Positions 45,241 through 56,743 of a DNA stretch of 64,000 nucleotides are shown here, one piece after another. Under the pieces are notes generated by a model. It ran no database searches, was not told the DNA's origin, and saw only the letters and a list, made by a program, of their open reading frames with translations. Position numbers and translations under genes: made by a program. The stretch lies in contig NC_012871.2 in the NCBI RefSeq assembly GCF_000003195.3, positions 50,181,262-50,245,261 on the forward strand. Reading direction: 5' to 3'. The DNA comes from Sorghum bicolor. Taxonomy: Eukaryota > Streptophyta > Magnoliopsida > Poales > Poaceae. Every line of letters begins with the position of its first letter. Within the stretch, counting starts at the first letter, position 1.

Positions 45241-45644
45241 CCTGCTTTTTAGTTTAGGGTTTTTAAAGTGTTTATATATACAGTTTATATTATAAATTGT
45301 ATAGTAAATTAAATTTTTTGTATAATATTTTTTAAACAGTGACATATATTGTAATTTTTTTAATGTACACATGAAAATTTTTAACCTTAAATATTTTGCT
45401 GTATTTTTATAATTTGCAATAATTTTGTAAGAAATGTTTAGTATTTTGTTAATGCAAAAATATATTATTCCAATAAATTTACAAAAACTATATCCAATCA
45501 ACTGGAAATCTATTTTCACATCATATTGACGTTAAACTTTTTATTTTTGTTATTTATTACTCGGAATGCTAGTAGGGTATAGTTTTCATCAAATAAAAAA
45601 TCTATTTATCATATAAAAATATATAAAAAGTTGTGTATATAAAA
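45241..45644. other. A/T-rich spacer in C
   Basis: Low-complexity A/T-rich sequence, counterpart of the spacers in A and B. No gene is seen. Confidence 0.45.
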
Positions 45645-46170
45645 AGTTTAGATCTTGATGATATCTAGTAACTTGGTATTCAAAAGTTTTTTATTTTAAG
45701 TAATTTAGTTTGTCATTTGACCAAGTTTGACCAAAACTCGTCTTGGATTTTAAAGAAATGTGCTTAGGATTGGCTCAAAAATATCTAAATGGAAAATGGA
45801 CAATATATAAAATGTAGATTTTGATGATCTCTAACAACTTTATATTTAAAATTATTTCATTTGAAGTCATCAAATGGGCCATTTGATCATGTTTGACCAA
45901 AGTCAAAGCATTGGTTTTTACAAAAACACCCTTTGACCAAATCCGTCCCAAATGGAAAAGTCATTAATACAAAGTTTGTTACACTCATCAAGTTCTACAT
46001 TTTGTCTAATGGTCAACTTTCCATTTGGAAAAGTTTGAACCACTGAATTTTGAATTTTCAGAGAATTCATAGCCACACAGCGGTTTCGCAACCCTAGATG
46101 GTCTCGAATGGAAAAGTCATGAATACCAATATTGTTCCACTCATCAAAATCTACATTTTATATATAGACC
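45645..46170. repeat. Single remnant of the ~0.68 kb repeat (C, inverted)
   Basis: On the minus strand it carries ATTTTGATGAGTGGAACA, GGTCAAACATGATCAAATG and ATCATCAAGATCTA-like blocks in the order seen in A and B. Less than one unit is left, and it is more diverged. It joins directly to transposase sequence near 46170. Confidence 0.75.
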
Positions 46171-48602
46171 TAGAATAAAGTCAACACAGAACTCTATGAC
46201 CTCCTCTGTTCCGTAGCCCTTGGCAATGCTTCCTTCTGGCCGGGAACGACTATGGACGTATTTGTTTAGGACACCCATGAATCTCTCGAAGAGGAACATG
46301 TTGTGTAGGAACACAGGACCGAGAATACGGATCTCTTTGATCAGATGAACTAGGAGGTGTGTCATGATATCGAAGAAGGATGGAGGGAACACCAACTCAA
46401 AGCTCACAAGACATTGAACGACATCATTCTGCAGAGTAGCTAGTTGCTCTAGATTGATTGCCTTCTGAGAAATTGCATTGAGGAATGCACATAGCTTTAC
46501 GGTGGCTAGACGTACGTGTGGAGGTAAAATTCCTCTTAAAACCACCGGCAGCAATTGCGTCATTAGAACGTGATAGTCATGGGACTTCAAGTTTAGGAAT
46601 TTCTTCTCTCGCACATTAATTATTCTCTTGATATTGGAGGAGAATCCAGATAGGACCTTGATGCTGCTAAGACATTCAAACATGCTTTCCTTCTCTTCTT
46701 TGCTCAGAGTGTAGCTAGCAGGGCTTAAGTAATGACGTCCATCATTTGTCTTTTCTGGATGCAGGTTGTCTCGTTCTTTCATGCGCTGCAAGTCTTGTCG
46801 TGCTTCAAGTGATCCTTAGAGTTCCCGTAGACACCCAATGAATCCGGAGCAAGTCACACAAAGATTCTTTGTCAGATGCATCACATCGATCGGTTGCGGA
46901 CCTCTAGGACCTTCCAGTTAGGTAGCTCCCAAAATATGGATTTCTTCTTCCACATGGGTACGTGTCCCTTAGCATCCTTGGGAATAGGTTCGCTGCCTCG
47001 TCCCTTTCAAAATACCAATTTTATATCCTTGACCATTTCAAGTACATCATCCCCGGTTCGATTGAGAGGTTCGGTCCGGTGGTCTGCCTTGCCTTTAAAA
47101 TGCTTGCCTTTCTTTCGTAGTGGGTGGTTCACAGGAAGAAACCGACGGTGGCCAAGGTACACGACCTTTCGACATTTTTTCAAAAATACACAGTCAAGGT
47201 CTTCATAACAATGTGTGCATGCATTATATCCCTTGTTTGACTGGTCTGAAAGATTACTCAGAGCTGTCCAATCATTGATTGTTACAAACAGCAATGCTCG
47301 CAGGTCAAAGTACTCTTGTTTGTACTCATCCCACACGCGAACTCCTGGTTTGCTCCATAAAAGTTGAAGTTCCTCAACTAATGGCCTTAGGTAGACATCT
47401 ATGTCATTGCCAGGTTGCTTCGGTCCTTGGATAAGCACCGGCATCATAATAAACTTCCGCTTCATGCATAGCCATGGAGGAAGGTTGTAGATACATAGAG
47501 TAACTGGTCAAGTGCTGTGACTACTGCTCTGCTCACCGAAAGGATCCATACCATCTGTACTTAAGGCGAACCGCAAGTTTCTAGCATCATCTGTAAAATC
47601 TGGGAATTCTCTGTCTATCGCTCTCCACTAGGATCCATCGGCAGGGTGTCTCAGCATATTGTCTATCTTACGGTCTTCTTTATGCCACCACAACAACTTT
47701 GCATTGTCCTTATTTCTGAACAGACGTTTTAATCGTGGTATTATAGGAGCATACCACATAACCTTGGCAGGAATTTTCTTCCTTTGACGTTCTTCACCCT
47801 CAACATCACCAGGATCATCTCGTCTAATCTTATACCGTGATGCCTTACATACTGGACATGCATCCAAATTCTCGTATTCCTCCCCACGGTAGAGGATGCA
47901 GTCATTAGGACATGTGTGTATCTTCTGGATTTCTAATCCCAAAGGTCAGACAACCTATTTTTCTTCATACGTAGTGGTGGGCAATTCGTTGCCTTTCGGA
48001 AGCATCTTTTTTATGATCTTCAATAACTGCCCAAATGCCTTGTCAGATGTACCATTCTTTGCCTTCCATTGCAGCAATTCCAGTGTGGTACCTAGCTTTT
48101 TTTGCCCCTCTTCAGCGGTGGGATATAGCGATTTCCTGTGGTCCTCTAGCATGCGCTTGAACTTGGCTTTCTCTTTATCACTTTCACATTCTCTTTGTGC
48201 ATCACGGATGGCATCACCAAAAGCATCATCGCCCCGATCATCTTCCGCCGCTACCTCTTCTTCATTATCTCCCCCCATTGCAACATCATTGAAGCCATCG
48301 TACTGAGCAATAATATTGGCATGGTCCAATTCCTCTTCTTCTTCTTCACCTTCATCCATTATAATCCCGCTTTCTCCATGTTTGGTCCAACAAATATAGT
48401 TTGGTACGAAACCAGACTTTAATAAGTGCGAATGAAGAGTTCTTGAGTTAGAATATTCCGTCAAATTCTTGCACACGGCACATGGACAGCACATGAAACC
48501 GTCCGTCTTATTTGTCTCGGCCACACTTAAGAAATAGTGCACGCCATTAATGAACTCTTCGGAGCGCCGATCGGCATTATACATCCAATTACGTGTTACC
48601 AT
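46144..48602 (-). pseudogene. TNP2-type CACTA transposase, copy C, internally deleted
   Basis: The ATG at 48602 follows an AATGCAG acceptor and begins MVTRNWMYNADRRS, the transposase-associated domain with its Cys/His residues (CCPCAVC, HSHLLKSGF). An acidic stretch follows. The TNP2 core is spread over 47942-47007 (MWYAPIIPRLKRLF, PKQPGNDIDVYL, ALLFVTINDWTALSNL), then DUF4218 at about 46600-46180. Stops include a TAG and a TGA near 47950, a TAG near 47628, a TGA near 47510, and a cluster near 46820-46920. DUF4216 and the tail are missing: at about 46170 the DUF4218 codons pass directly into the 0.68 kb repeat. Confidence 0.85.
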
Positions 48603-48738
48603 CTGCATTAAATATAACATATATATTATGAAAACCATGCACACATATAGTTTCTCATTTTATTGCACAACATGTCTAAGATACATAGTTGATTAATTCA
48701 GGAAAGCTTGGCTACAAAAAATACAATCGCAACTAGCA
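48603..48738 (-). other. Spacer between GRF gene and transposase (C)
   Basis: Short A/T-rich interval that supplies the splice acceptor for the transposase. On the minus strand a hydrophobic reading frame from the GRF gene region continues into it in a shifted frame. Confidence 0.4.
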
Positions 48739-49219
48739 CTAAAAAACCAAAACTAAAATGCACTTAAGCAACATAATTAGTTCGCGTCCGATCCCAACTA
48801 TAATAGATAGATCATTCGCTTGATCAACATCATTGAACTCCTTTCGTCGGTTCACTGCGTCACCACCTTCAGCCTCAACCACCTGTGCAAAAGATTTCTT
48901 AATGTGTTCAATGTATTCATCCTCCTAGTACCAACCTGTACATACGTCGGTACCGTCCCACTGAAATTAAAAGAGAGAATCAAAAGTTTAATTAATATCA
49001 TTTAAAAAAATATGCACATATATAAGCAAATGTCTGGAAATAACTCACATTACGATCCGGACACTTGTAGAATATATGACCCTTGTTTACTCCCTCTTTC
49101 GACACTTTGTACTCCATCACAATCTTCTGCCCACACTTGCCACAAGTAATGAGAGGGAGTTCCGGCCGGTATCGCTTTTGAACCCGTTGAGAGACCGAAG
49201 ACCCGGTCACGGTTGCCAT
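48739..49219 (-). pseudogene. GRF-type zinc-finger protein gene, two exons, inside CACTA C
   Basis: Exon 1 is 49219-49049 (57 codons) and exon 2 is 48960-48739. The intron begins GTGAGT and ends TTTCAG, phase 0. Exon 1 has CGKCGQKIVMEYKVS and GHIFYKCP; exon 2 opens WDGTDVCTGWY. Together this gives the C-x2-C ... C ... C ligands of a GRF zinc finger (PF06839). The residue after WY is a TAG (48925-48927) where relatives usually have Trp. A hydrophobic C-terminal stretch (LIMLLKCILVLVF) ends at TAG 48739; one more base in a T run would lengthen it, suggesting a lost transmembrane tail. The gene lies between the 5' end of C and the transposase, same strand, and is absent from A and B. It may be a captured host gene. 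Substrate unknown; GRF fingers bind single-stranded nucleic acid in other proteins. Confidence 0.65.
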
Positions 49220-49734
49220 CTACTATCCATACTCATTTTTTAAACAATTATAAATTCCACATTTACTACTAAACATGTATGATACAATGGACATTATGTA
49301 GTAATAAAAATAAATCAAGTGATATTAACAAACCAATTAATTTGAACTATCCTACTTTCTAAGATCATAAAAAGATACTATAATTCATTCTTGCAAACTA
49401 CATTAATACTAGGTCAACCATGAAATATGATATATATATATATATATGGATACTAATTCATGTGAATGATTCAAAATAACAAAGTGGATTTGAGCTAAAA
49501 ATAATGGGAACATCACAAGCCAAAAACAACATGAAAAAGACAAGAAAGACAAAAGTTAGTCACCTCCAAACACGAAGAAACGATGACGGAGTCGAAGAAG
49601 ATCAACGATGGGCGTCGGAGATGAAGAACAACTGAAGAACAAGGAAGAAGAAGCTCCAAGAACAACAATGGTGAATGGTGCTCTCGGTTTCAAATGGGCA
49701 GAGAGAAGGAGGGATCTGGCCTATAAACTGGACC
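49220..49734 (-). other. 5' leader region of CACTA C
   Basis: Mostly A/T-rich with a TATATA run. Near 49565-49700 the minus strand is C/T-rich, with a donor-like GGAGGTGACTA near 49560, so this may be a leader exon and intron of the element's first transcript. No coding frame is supported. Confidence 0.4.
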
Positions 49735-49970
49735 TTTAGCACCGGTTTAGGGCAAAAACCGATGCTAAAGGCTTTGCCTCGGCCCGTGGCGCTGGCCGGT
49801 GCTAAAGGATCCCTACCCCGACAGCACCTGTCAGTAGCCGTTGGGCAGGACCCTTTAGCACCGGTTCGTGTTACAAACCGGTGCTAAAGGGGTCTTTAAC
49901 CCCGGGCCGCAAAAAGGCTGAGGTTTTTGGCCATTTTGGGCATCGACCAATGCCTCATTCTGTAGTAGTG
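49735..49970. repeat. Right (5') end of CACTA C with palindrome array and TIR
   Basis: CCTTTAGCACCGGTT-type palindromes lie at about 49732-49770, 49782-49808 and 49852-49891. The element ends CTGTAGTAGTG at 49970, the complement of a CACTACTACAG start. Confidence 0.75.
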
Positions 49971-51142
49971 TGTAACTCCGATTAGCGTGCACGTAGATTT
50001 GGTTTTCAAACCTTTGTATTGGTTGGTCTATTGTTCTAATTGTAGCTTTGTTTGCTTCGTGTATGTTTGGTGTCGATTGCTTGTGTGTCGATGATTGGTG
50101 ATTGAGTATAGACGGTAAGCAATACTTCAGTGATCAAGATCAGTCCTTAACAACTAACAGGACTAGCAGAACAAGCAGGATTAGCAGGAACAATTGGATT
50201 AAGGCAAGTATAGTATAATTTGGGTTTTATTTCTGTGACCATGATCATGTGACTAGATTAATGTTAAGTAATAAACAATAAAAATGACTTTTTAGCAACT
50301 TGAGGATTTGTCTGTACGTGATCACCCGGAATAACAGTGCAACCATGAGGGCTATAATGGCTCTGGCTTAGCTCTGTATGAAGACCTTTTCTAGCTTGTT
50401 AGCGGTTACCCGAAAGGGCGCTAGAGGGGCTTGCCGTTTTGGGTATAGTGTGGCCTCTGTCTTTATGTGTATAGGCTACGAGTCATTGTGCCATTGGAAG
50501 GGGGCTCTATATTTGCGCGCCCGAGAAACCTTGCAGTCCTAACATGTTAGACGAACTTTTGAAAGGCTTCATAGTGATCCCTGCCGACCTCCCTAGGAAG
50601 GGGGTTAAGATATTAGCTACCTCGGGCGAAAGGGTAAATTATGACTTATGGGTAAAGATGTACCACCTCTGCAGAGTGTTAAAAACTAGTATACTAGCTG
50701 AGCTCACGGTCAGGAGCGGCCTTGGGGAAATCTACATTAAGGGTGATGATTCTTGTTGTGATATTATGCTCATTATTTATTGTTTAATGCTTTATATTAT
50801 TTATGTCACATTGATCATGAGATTGTGGGATCTACTACCTTGTTGCTATATTTGTGGAGTTCGACATGGACTCACTCTTGCTATTTCCCCCACACTTCAG
50901 GAGATGTTATAGGCTTGTGATCAACCAGTCAGTTTGGATCCTATAGAGTGGAGTTAATACCCGAAGTTGGAGTTATCTTCTGTTATATGCTGCCTAAGGT
51001 TATCTCTTATTTATTATGTACGTATTATATTTATGCATTGTCTTTTGATATTTACCCCTTGTTTGTAGCTATATGTGAGTTTTGTCCTTTAAGACTCACA
51101 TATGGTGCATATCTGATTTTGTCCTTAAAATCAGGTATTACA
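49971..51142 (+). repeat. 3' part of the LTR interrupted by the CACTA complex
   Basis: It aligns with the 3' portions of 8894-11708 and 56744-59662: shared CTTCGTGTATGTT, GTGATCAAGATCAG, GGCAAGTATAG, AGCGGTTACCCG and GACTCACTCTTGC. It ends GGTATTACA at 51142, followed by CATGG, a near match to CAAGG before the 5' part at 13298. Short ORFs here (50544-50912) are not conserved in the other LTR copies. Confidence 0.75.
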
Positions 51143-51981
51143 CATGGCTCCCCCCAAGAGCCATTCTACACCCTGGTGCTTCATATTCTCTATATAATTA
51201 GGGTTAGGGTCCCTCTAGTTGTTCTAGTTCTAGTTCATCTAGTTCTAGTTAATCTAGATGTAGCAATTAGGAGAGACTAGTTCTTCTAGATCTAGTCTTG
51301 TTTAGAGATTAGAGAGATTAAGTAGAGGAGTAGAGATTCTAGAGGAGTTCCGGCATGTCGGCACTTCTTCATGGCTGTATTCTTCTAGATTCAGTTCCCT
51401 TGCCCGGAGCTACGTTCTGAGGTACTTTTGTACTTACCCTTTTGATTTAAGTAAGCAACTTGTTCTTATTCATTCTTTGGTTCACAACTTATATTGAGTG
51501 CTTTGATCTTGGTCATTGCTTGGTTGAAGTAGTATTTCGTAGTGTAGGCGTGGTGCCTAGGCTAGGTTTACTTGTAGATATCCCCTGATGAGCCGGACAG
51601 TGGTAGTTCACGTAGGTGACTTCATAGCTGTGTTGATTCCTCTATAGTCCACTTCCCGCTCATAGGACTCATAGGCTTATAGGTGCCTGGTAGGAGATTA
51701 CTCTGATTCTTCTTCTATTTGGGTTACTTGCCCGATAAGACGATATTAAACAAAGTTTGCCGGAGTCGAAACCAGAGTGCATTAGCTATTTCTTTTTTCT
51801 TGATATGATCGAGCCTAATTGTATGGTTAAGTCTATATACTTTGTCATCATCAGAATTGTTCCATGTGGATATGATATTTAAAACCTCTGGGTAAAATGT
51901 GACAATGGTATGATATCTGTGCGCTTGCGGATAATCCTACTTAAATCTATTTAAATGGAGTGCAGTTAATTTATACCAACA
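51143..51981 (+). repeat. 3' part of the host element LTR (...CAACA)
   Basis: The continuation of the LTR begun at 12805. It contains a TATA-like CTCTATATAATTAGGG near 51189 and repeats of TAGTTCTAGTT. It ends TACCAACA, complementary to the TGTTG start. It is followed by a primer binding site. Confidence 0.65.
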
Positions 51982-51989
51982 AGCATTTT

Positions 51990-52009
51990 TGGTGTCGTTG
52001 CCGGGGAAC
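51990..52009 (+). other. Primer binding site of the host element
   Basis: TGGTGTCGTTGCCGGGGAAC lies nine bases after the LTR end. It differs at one base in its first 17 from TGGCGCCGTTGCCGGGG, the primer site of many grass Ty3 elements (usually attributed to tRNA-Asp). This marks 51981 as the LTR end and 51982 onward as internal. Confidence 0.65.
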
Positions 52010-55000
52010 GGTTTGCTGATTTTGACTTAGTTTAGCTTAATCTGGTATTATACTTTTATCTTTTCCTATTTTTATCCCAGTCTCTTCATTATTTTTGTGT
52101 TCATCCTTATGGATGCTTTTAATTCTATTGCTATTTATCTTTATGGCATGTGCAAAAGCTTAAAGCATAAACCCTATTATAATATCTATAAGCAATGCCC
52201 ATGTCTACATAATATAATAAACCCTTCTCAATTATATAATGGGATCATTAATCCTGACCTTGGTTTGCTAGGCCCCATGTTTATTCAACATTTGGGTCTT
52301 ACCAAGAGTTACAAGGAATCCCTTGATTTATCTTCTCGAGAGTCCTTTCTTATCTTTTAAAAAGCAAGAGATTATGCTCAAAAGAGTTGCTCTGGCTATT
52401 TCTGAACTCCCCGAAAGAAGAAAAGGATTTATTATCCAAACTAAAAATAGAAGTCTTGATAACTAAAATACAATCACATCATTCTTAAGATTTAGCTATC
52501 AATCCTAAACCTTTAAAATTCAACATCAATGATTTAGACTTCCAATTAGCTAAGATGCTCCTAAATCAATGCATGTCACATCTTCTTACAAGAGTATCTT
52601 GGAAAAAGCATCATCAACTTCCTTTCCTTCCTAAAAAGACATTGGGAAAAATTTAAGGATGGCATGCCAAGTGATGCCATAGAAGGAGAGCCAAGCCACT
52701 TAGAAACAAATTCTATCTTCTCCCCTTCTATGCCCATATTAAATGTCTTTGAACCTATCTCTAAACCCATCCTTGACCCCAATAAATCTTTTTATGCTCC
52801 TTCTACTAAACTTCATAATGACCCTAGAAATCCATCAAGACATCCTAAGAATAGGAGTCATGAAGATTAGAGTACCCTTGAAGAGCAACAACAATAGCAG
52901 AAACGTGTAAAACATATTAGAAATACATATCAAAGAATGGATGGAAGATGATGAAGTTTTAGCACTAGCATCTAAACTTGGTCTAAATTCAAATGTTGTG
53001 CTTAAATCAATTTCTTTGATAAACAAAACTCACCCAAGTTTAGAGAAAGCTTTAGACGAGACCAACCTTAGGGACATCAATTCATGGGAAATCCTATAAA
53101 ATAAAATATCTAATAAATGTCATAGGCATGAAATAATAGAGACAAACTTATTGCCTATAGACAACCATGAAGAGACATCCTTGGGGTTTGAAAAGGGAGA
53201 TCATATTATGTGAAGTATTTCATTAAACACCCTATCAGACCCATACTCATAAGAGAAATCTCCTGGATCAATTAGTCTCTAATATTGTCACACACGAGAT
53301 CCTCAACCCCTTTATTCTACCTATTCATAAAATCATTAAGAGGGTGGTTGTAGACACATATATTTACCATAAATATTGTAGATCTGTTGTGGTGAATAAT
53401 ACACTTAGAGTGGTGTTGGAAGGGAAACCACTTCGCCAAACCACATCTTGATGGTTTCCCAAGGACAAGCTTAGTGTCCTAAAACAAGCACTGTTTAGAC
53501 CATGACATGAGTGTTCTTCTACTGTGCTACCCTTATTAATTGAGCATAGAATTATAATTATGAAAATATACTTTTGGGTATTCTTGTCACTAACCCTTCA
53601 AGGTTTTGAGCAAAAGATCGATGGAGTAACAAATGCATGGTATGTCCAATCAATCATTATGCAACATTGAATTACTTTCATCCAATCTTGATATTACAAA
53701 GTCAAGTTTGGGGATATGCTTTCATAGATACATCTCTTACAATGTTGCTATACTATCTTGGTTGTTCCTAATTTTAAGATATGCTCAATTTGCTGAACAA
53801 TAATCATGCTCTTTCATCACTGTTTGAGTAAATCTCTATAATGCTTTCATGTTACCTTTGTTTGCTATAGTATCATTAAGGTTTGTAGTATTTTCATACA
53901 CCTTTTAAATTAGGCATGGTGCTTAGTTTAAACTGTTTCCTTGAGTCATGATTAGATGAGGTGTTTAGTTTGATTCTTGAACTAAGAGGTGTGTTGATTT
54001 TTACTTTCAAAGGCTTTTTAAATTAAGCGTGGTGCTTAGGTTAAAATGCCTTCCTAAATCAAATTAGATGTGGTGTCTAGGTTGATTCTTGAACTAGTAA
54101 TATACTATAGTAGACATTGGATATTTTGTGGACTAACCCTTGTAGAAAATTTCCAACATTAATATGGGTGAGTCATGAGATAAATTCGAAATAGAGATGG
54201 GACAGGGACATGCTAAACTTTAATAACTTTGTAGAAGAAGACTCAGCTCATTCATCATGAATAAAAGAACTATGAGCATTAATGATTTATTCACTTTATC
54301 CTCTACTACAAGTTACTTTACCTCAAGCCATGCCTATATAAAACATGATCTATGCTAAAACAATATTAATACTATCTTTTCATTAGCATAGATAGAGCAA
54401 AATAAAAAACTGGACAAGCAACCTATGTTATATACTCCTTAGTGTATGTGTTGTCTACTAACCTGTTGCAGGCATAATAATGACTGGAGTGAAAAGAGTC
54501 AACAGACTAAAGAAGCAAAAGATGGCGAAAGAATGAGTGCAACAGAGGAGACAAGATGTCTATGAACAACTCAAGATGCAAGAGGAAGGACCACCAGTCA
54601 TTTACCCTTCATCAGTTAGTGTCATCACACTCTAATAATGAAGGTAATATTCTAAGGTAAGTGGTCACTCTCTTCTCTTGATCTTGGTGTGCACATAAGT
54701 GAAGACACAAACATATTAGAGTTACAAATTAAATTGATCAACCTGGTTAACTCAATATGTTTGCTCTTTTAAATTGTTCATAGCACCATTCTCTTAATCT
54801 CAGTCTTAACCAAACAAGTTAAAACATTATATTCAATCTTAGGAAGATGATAGCCATACTTATTTTGAAAATTTATATAGAGATAGACAATCCTTCCATT
54901 GGTTAAGCAATTTCATTTTTTTCTATCGTGTGAACTTAAATGCAACATAAATGCTTAATCTTTTCATCTTACCACTCATAAATAAATAAATCATATAACA

Positions 55001-56743
55001 CAACTTTATCTTTTTTAATGTGCCTAAGGATGAAGAAAAATAAATAAAGAAATAGATTTGGTTCTATTGGTATTTTTCCACCAGCAGAACCCATGCACTT
55101 GATCTCTACCTTATTTTTGCAAACAGGTCAACACATCAAGCAAAGTTTATTAATTCTACAAGTGAAAATTCTATGAGCATGCACAATGAGCAAGATGCTG
55201 CCAGCTACTATTAAAGCTCTACTTCAACCTGCCGACCAAATTAAAGAACAAAAGTGACATTACCATCACTAGAGGTATGCAACCATCAAGACCTCCATCT
55301 CTCATGAAGAGATACACAAGAGTGGAAGAAGAAGACCTGTCGGTAAACTTGAAATTTTACATCATTGCCATAAGGTAATATGGTAGTTATCTAAGTAATT
55401 AGTATTCCTGTTTACATTAATAATTTCACTTTAATATTTTCATCTGCATAAATATAAAAATAAAATAAAATAAATCTTTATGGCTTCATTTACTGCATTA
55501 TAAAATATTAAAAGCTCCACATGAATAAACTTATGGTAACCCTGTAGAAATATTTACTGTGGTGACATAAAGAATATTAATAATAATAATAGCTTATGTA
55601 TTTACTTTCTTGCATTATGAAAAGCCTAAGCCCCATAAGAATAAATATTCTCTATGGTGGCATAATATATATATATATATATATAATATAACTATACATC
55701 ATGAACACATATTTCATGTTTGCATAATTAAACTAGAAAATCCTAAAAAAGAGAGAGAGAATCCTGCTAGAACTTGTCAATTTAAAATCAACTCATAAGA
55801 ATAATCAATTACTTATTGGCTTATCTACCCTCTTATCAAATTCGAGTCTTGAGTTTTTGTTTTCTTTTTTGGAGTGTAATTATGCAGGAACAACATTATG
55901 ACAAGGAGAGAGTCTATTAGTGGCACCCACCTGGAGCGCTGCCGGGTAGCTCACTCTGAAGACAATCAACACCAATTATTGCAAACATATAGCTTGGGGA
56001 AGGAGCATCCCCTAGTTATTAGGTAACTATACCTAGGCGATTATCAAGTCTATTTTATATAGTCATAAAATACCAAAAATATATGGGCACATGAAGGTCC
56101 ATATCTTTAGAGTCTTTTGAGTCCAATAGAAATGAATAAAAAACCAAACAAAATACGTATCTATGTATTAAGGTGTGATCATAGAGTGTGTCTACAGTCA
56201 GTCTAGTATTTAGTCAAATAAAAATTAGAGAATATTAAAAAAATTTGTCTTGGAGATGATGAATAGTTGCTCTGCAGTAATTCCTTTCAAGTGCCTAGTT
56301 TTCAACCATAAATTCTCCTGGGTCTTAGAAATGCCCACTTTAATATAAGAATTTACTCTGAACCTAAAATTTGTGGAGGCATATGTTTAAGCTAAGTCTA
56401 GGTAATTGATATTATACATAAAGGATCAAGCTGCTATTTATCTTACTCCTAGCATTACTAAGTTCTGGAGATTATTTTTAAAAACCCAAAATCCTACATG
56501 ATGAGCTCTTGTATGATAAAGTTTGAATTCCTACCAAAGCCATATATGATACATTTAGAGTTAGGAAAACCTTTGCGCATTCATGCTGCTCGCTTTACAT
56601 TGAGTTTAGTCAACCTTTGGAGTATACCTTATGAGAGTCTTGTCATACTTTTAAAATTAAGATCACTTACACACTCCATCCACATATGCATTACTCCTAC
56701 TTTGGGATGTAAGCACAGTTATTTTCACCTTCATCCAGATCCA
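52010..56743 (+). mobile_element. Degenerate internal region of the host LTR element
   Basis: About 4.7 kb with many stops in all frames and no recognisable protein domain. The longest early frame (52097-52360, 87 codons) has no known motif. A GTCAAGTTTGGGGATATG stretch at about 53701-53718 is a purine-rich block common in such elements. 56260-56743 matches the inverted 7230-7680 copy, which lies just upstream of a PPT and 3' LTR. The 3' end of this element is cut at 56743 by the Tekay-type element. It may be a non-autonomous family. Confidence 0.6.
53902..54110. repeat. ~110-bp imperfect tandem duplication
   Basis: CTTTTAAATTAGGCATGGTGCTTAG at 53902 recurs as a close variant at about 54014, each followed by a GATTCTTGAACTA block. 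Two units only, within the host element internal region. Confidence 0.55.

Larger units (their letters stand above)
39132..49970 (-). mobile_element. CACTA transposon unit C (minus strand, 10.8 kb)
   Basis: The right end, read inwards on the minus strand, begins CACTACTACAGAATGAGG; the left end begins CACTGCCACACGTTCGGG. The two match at 16 of the first 25 bases. Each end is flanked by TGT (39129-39131 and 49971-49973), compatible with the 3-bp duplication of CACTA elements, though a 3-bp match can be chance. Gene order on the minus strand is GRF zinc-finger gene, TNP2 transposase, 0.68 kb repeat remnant, internal palindromes, leader exon, minisatellite, Ulp1 gene. It is clearly more diverged from A and B than they are from each other. 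Confidence 0.8.

Noticed and set aside
52097..52360. 87-codon ORF after the host primer binding site as a gag remnant
   Set aside because: No gag motif is visible and the frame closes quickly; left as part of the degenerate internal region.
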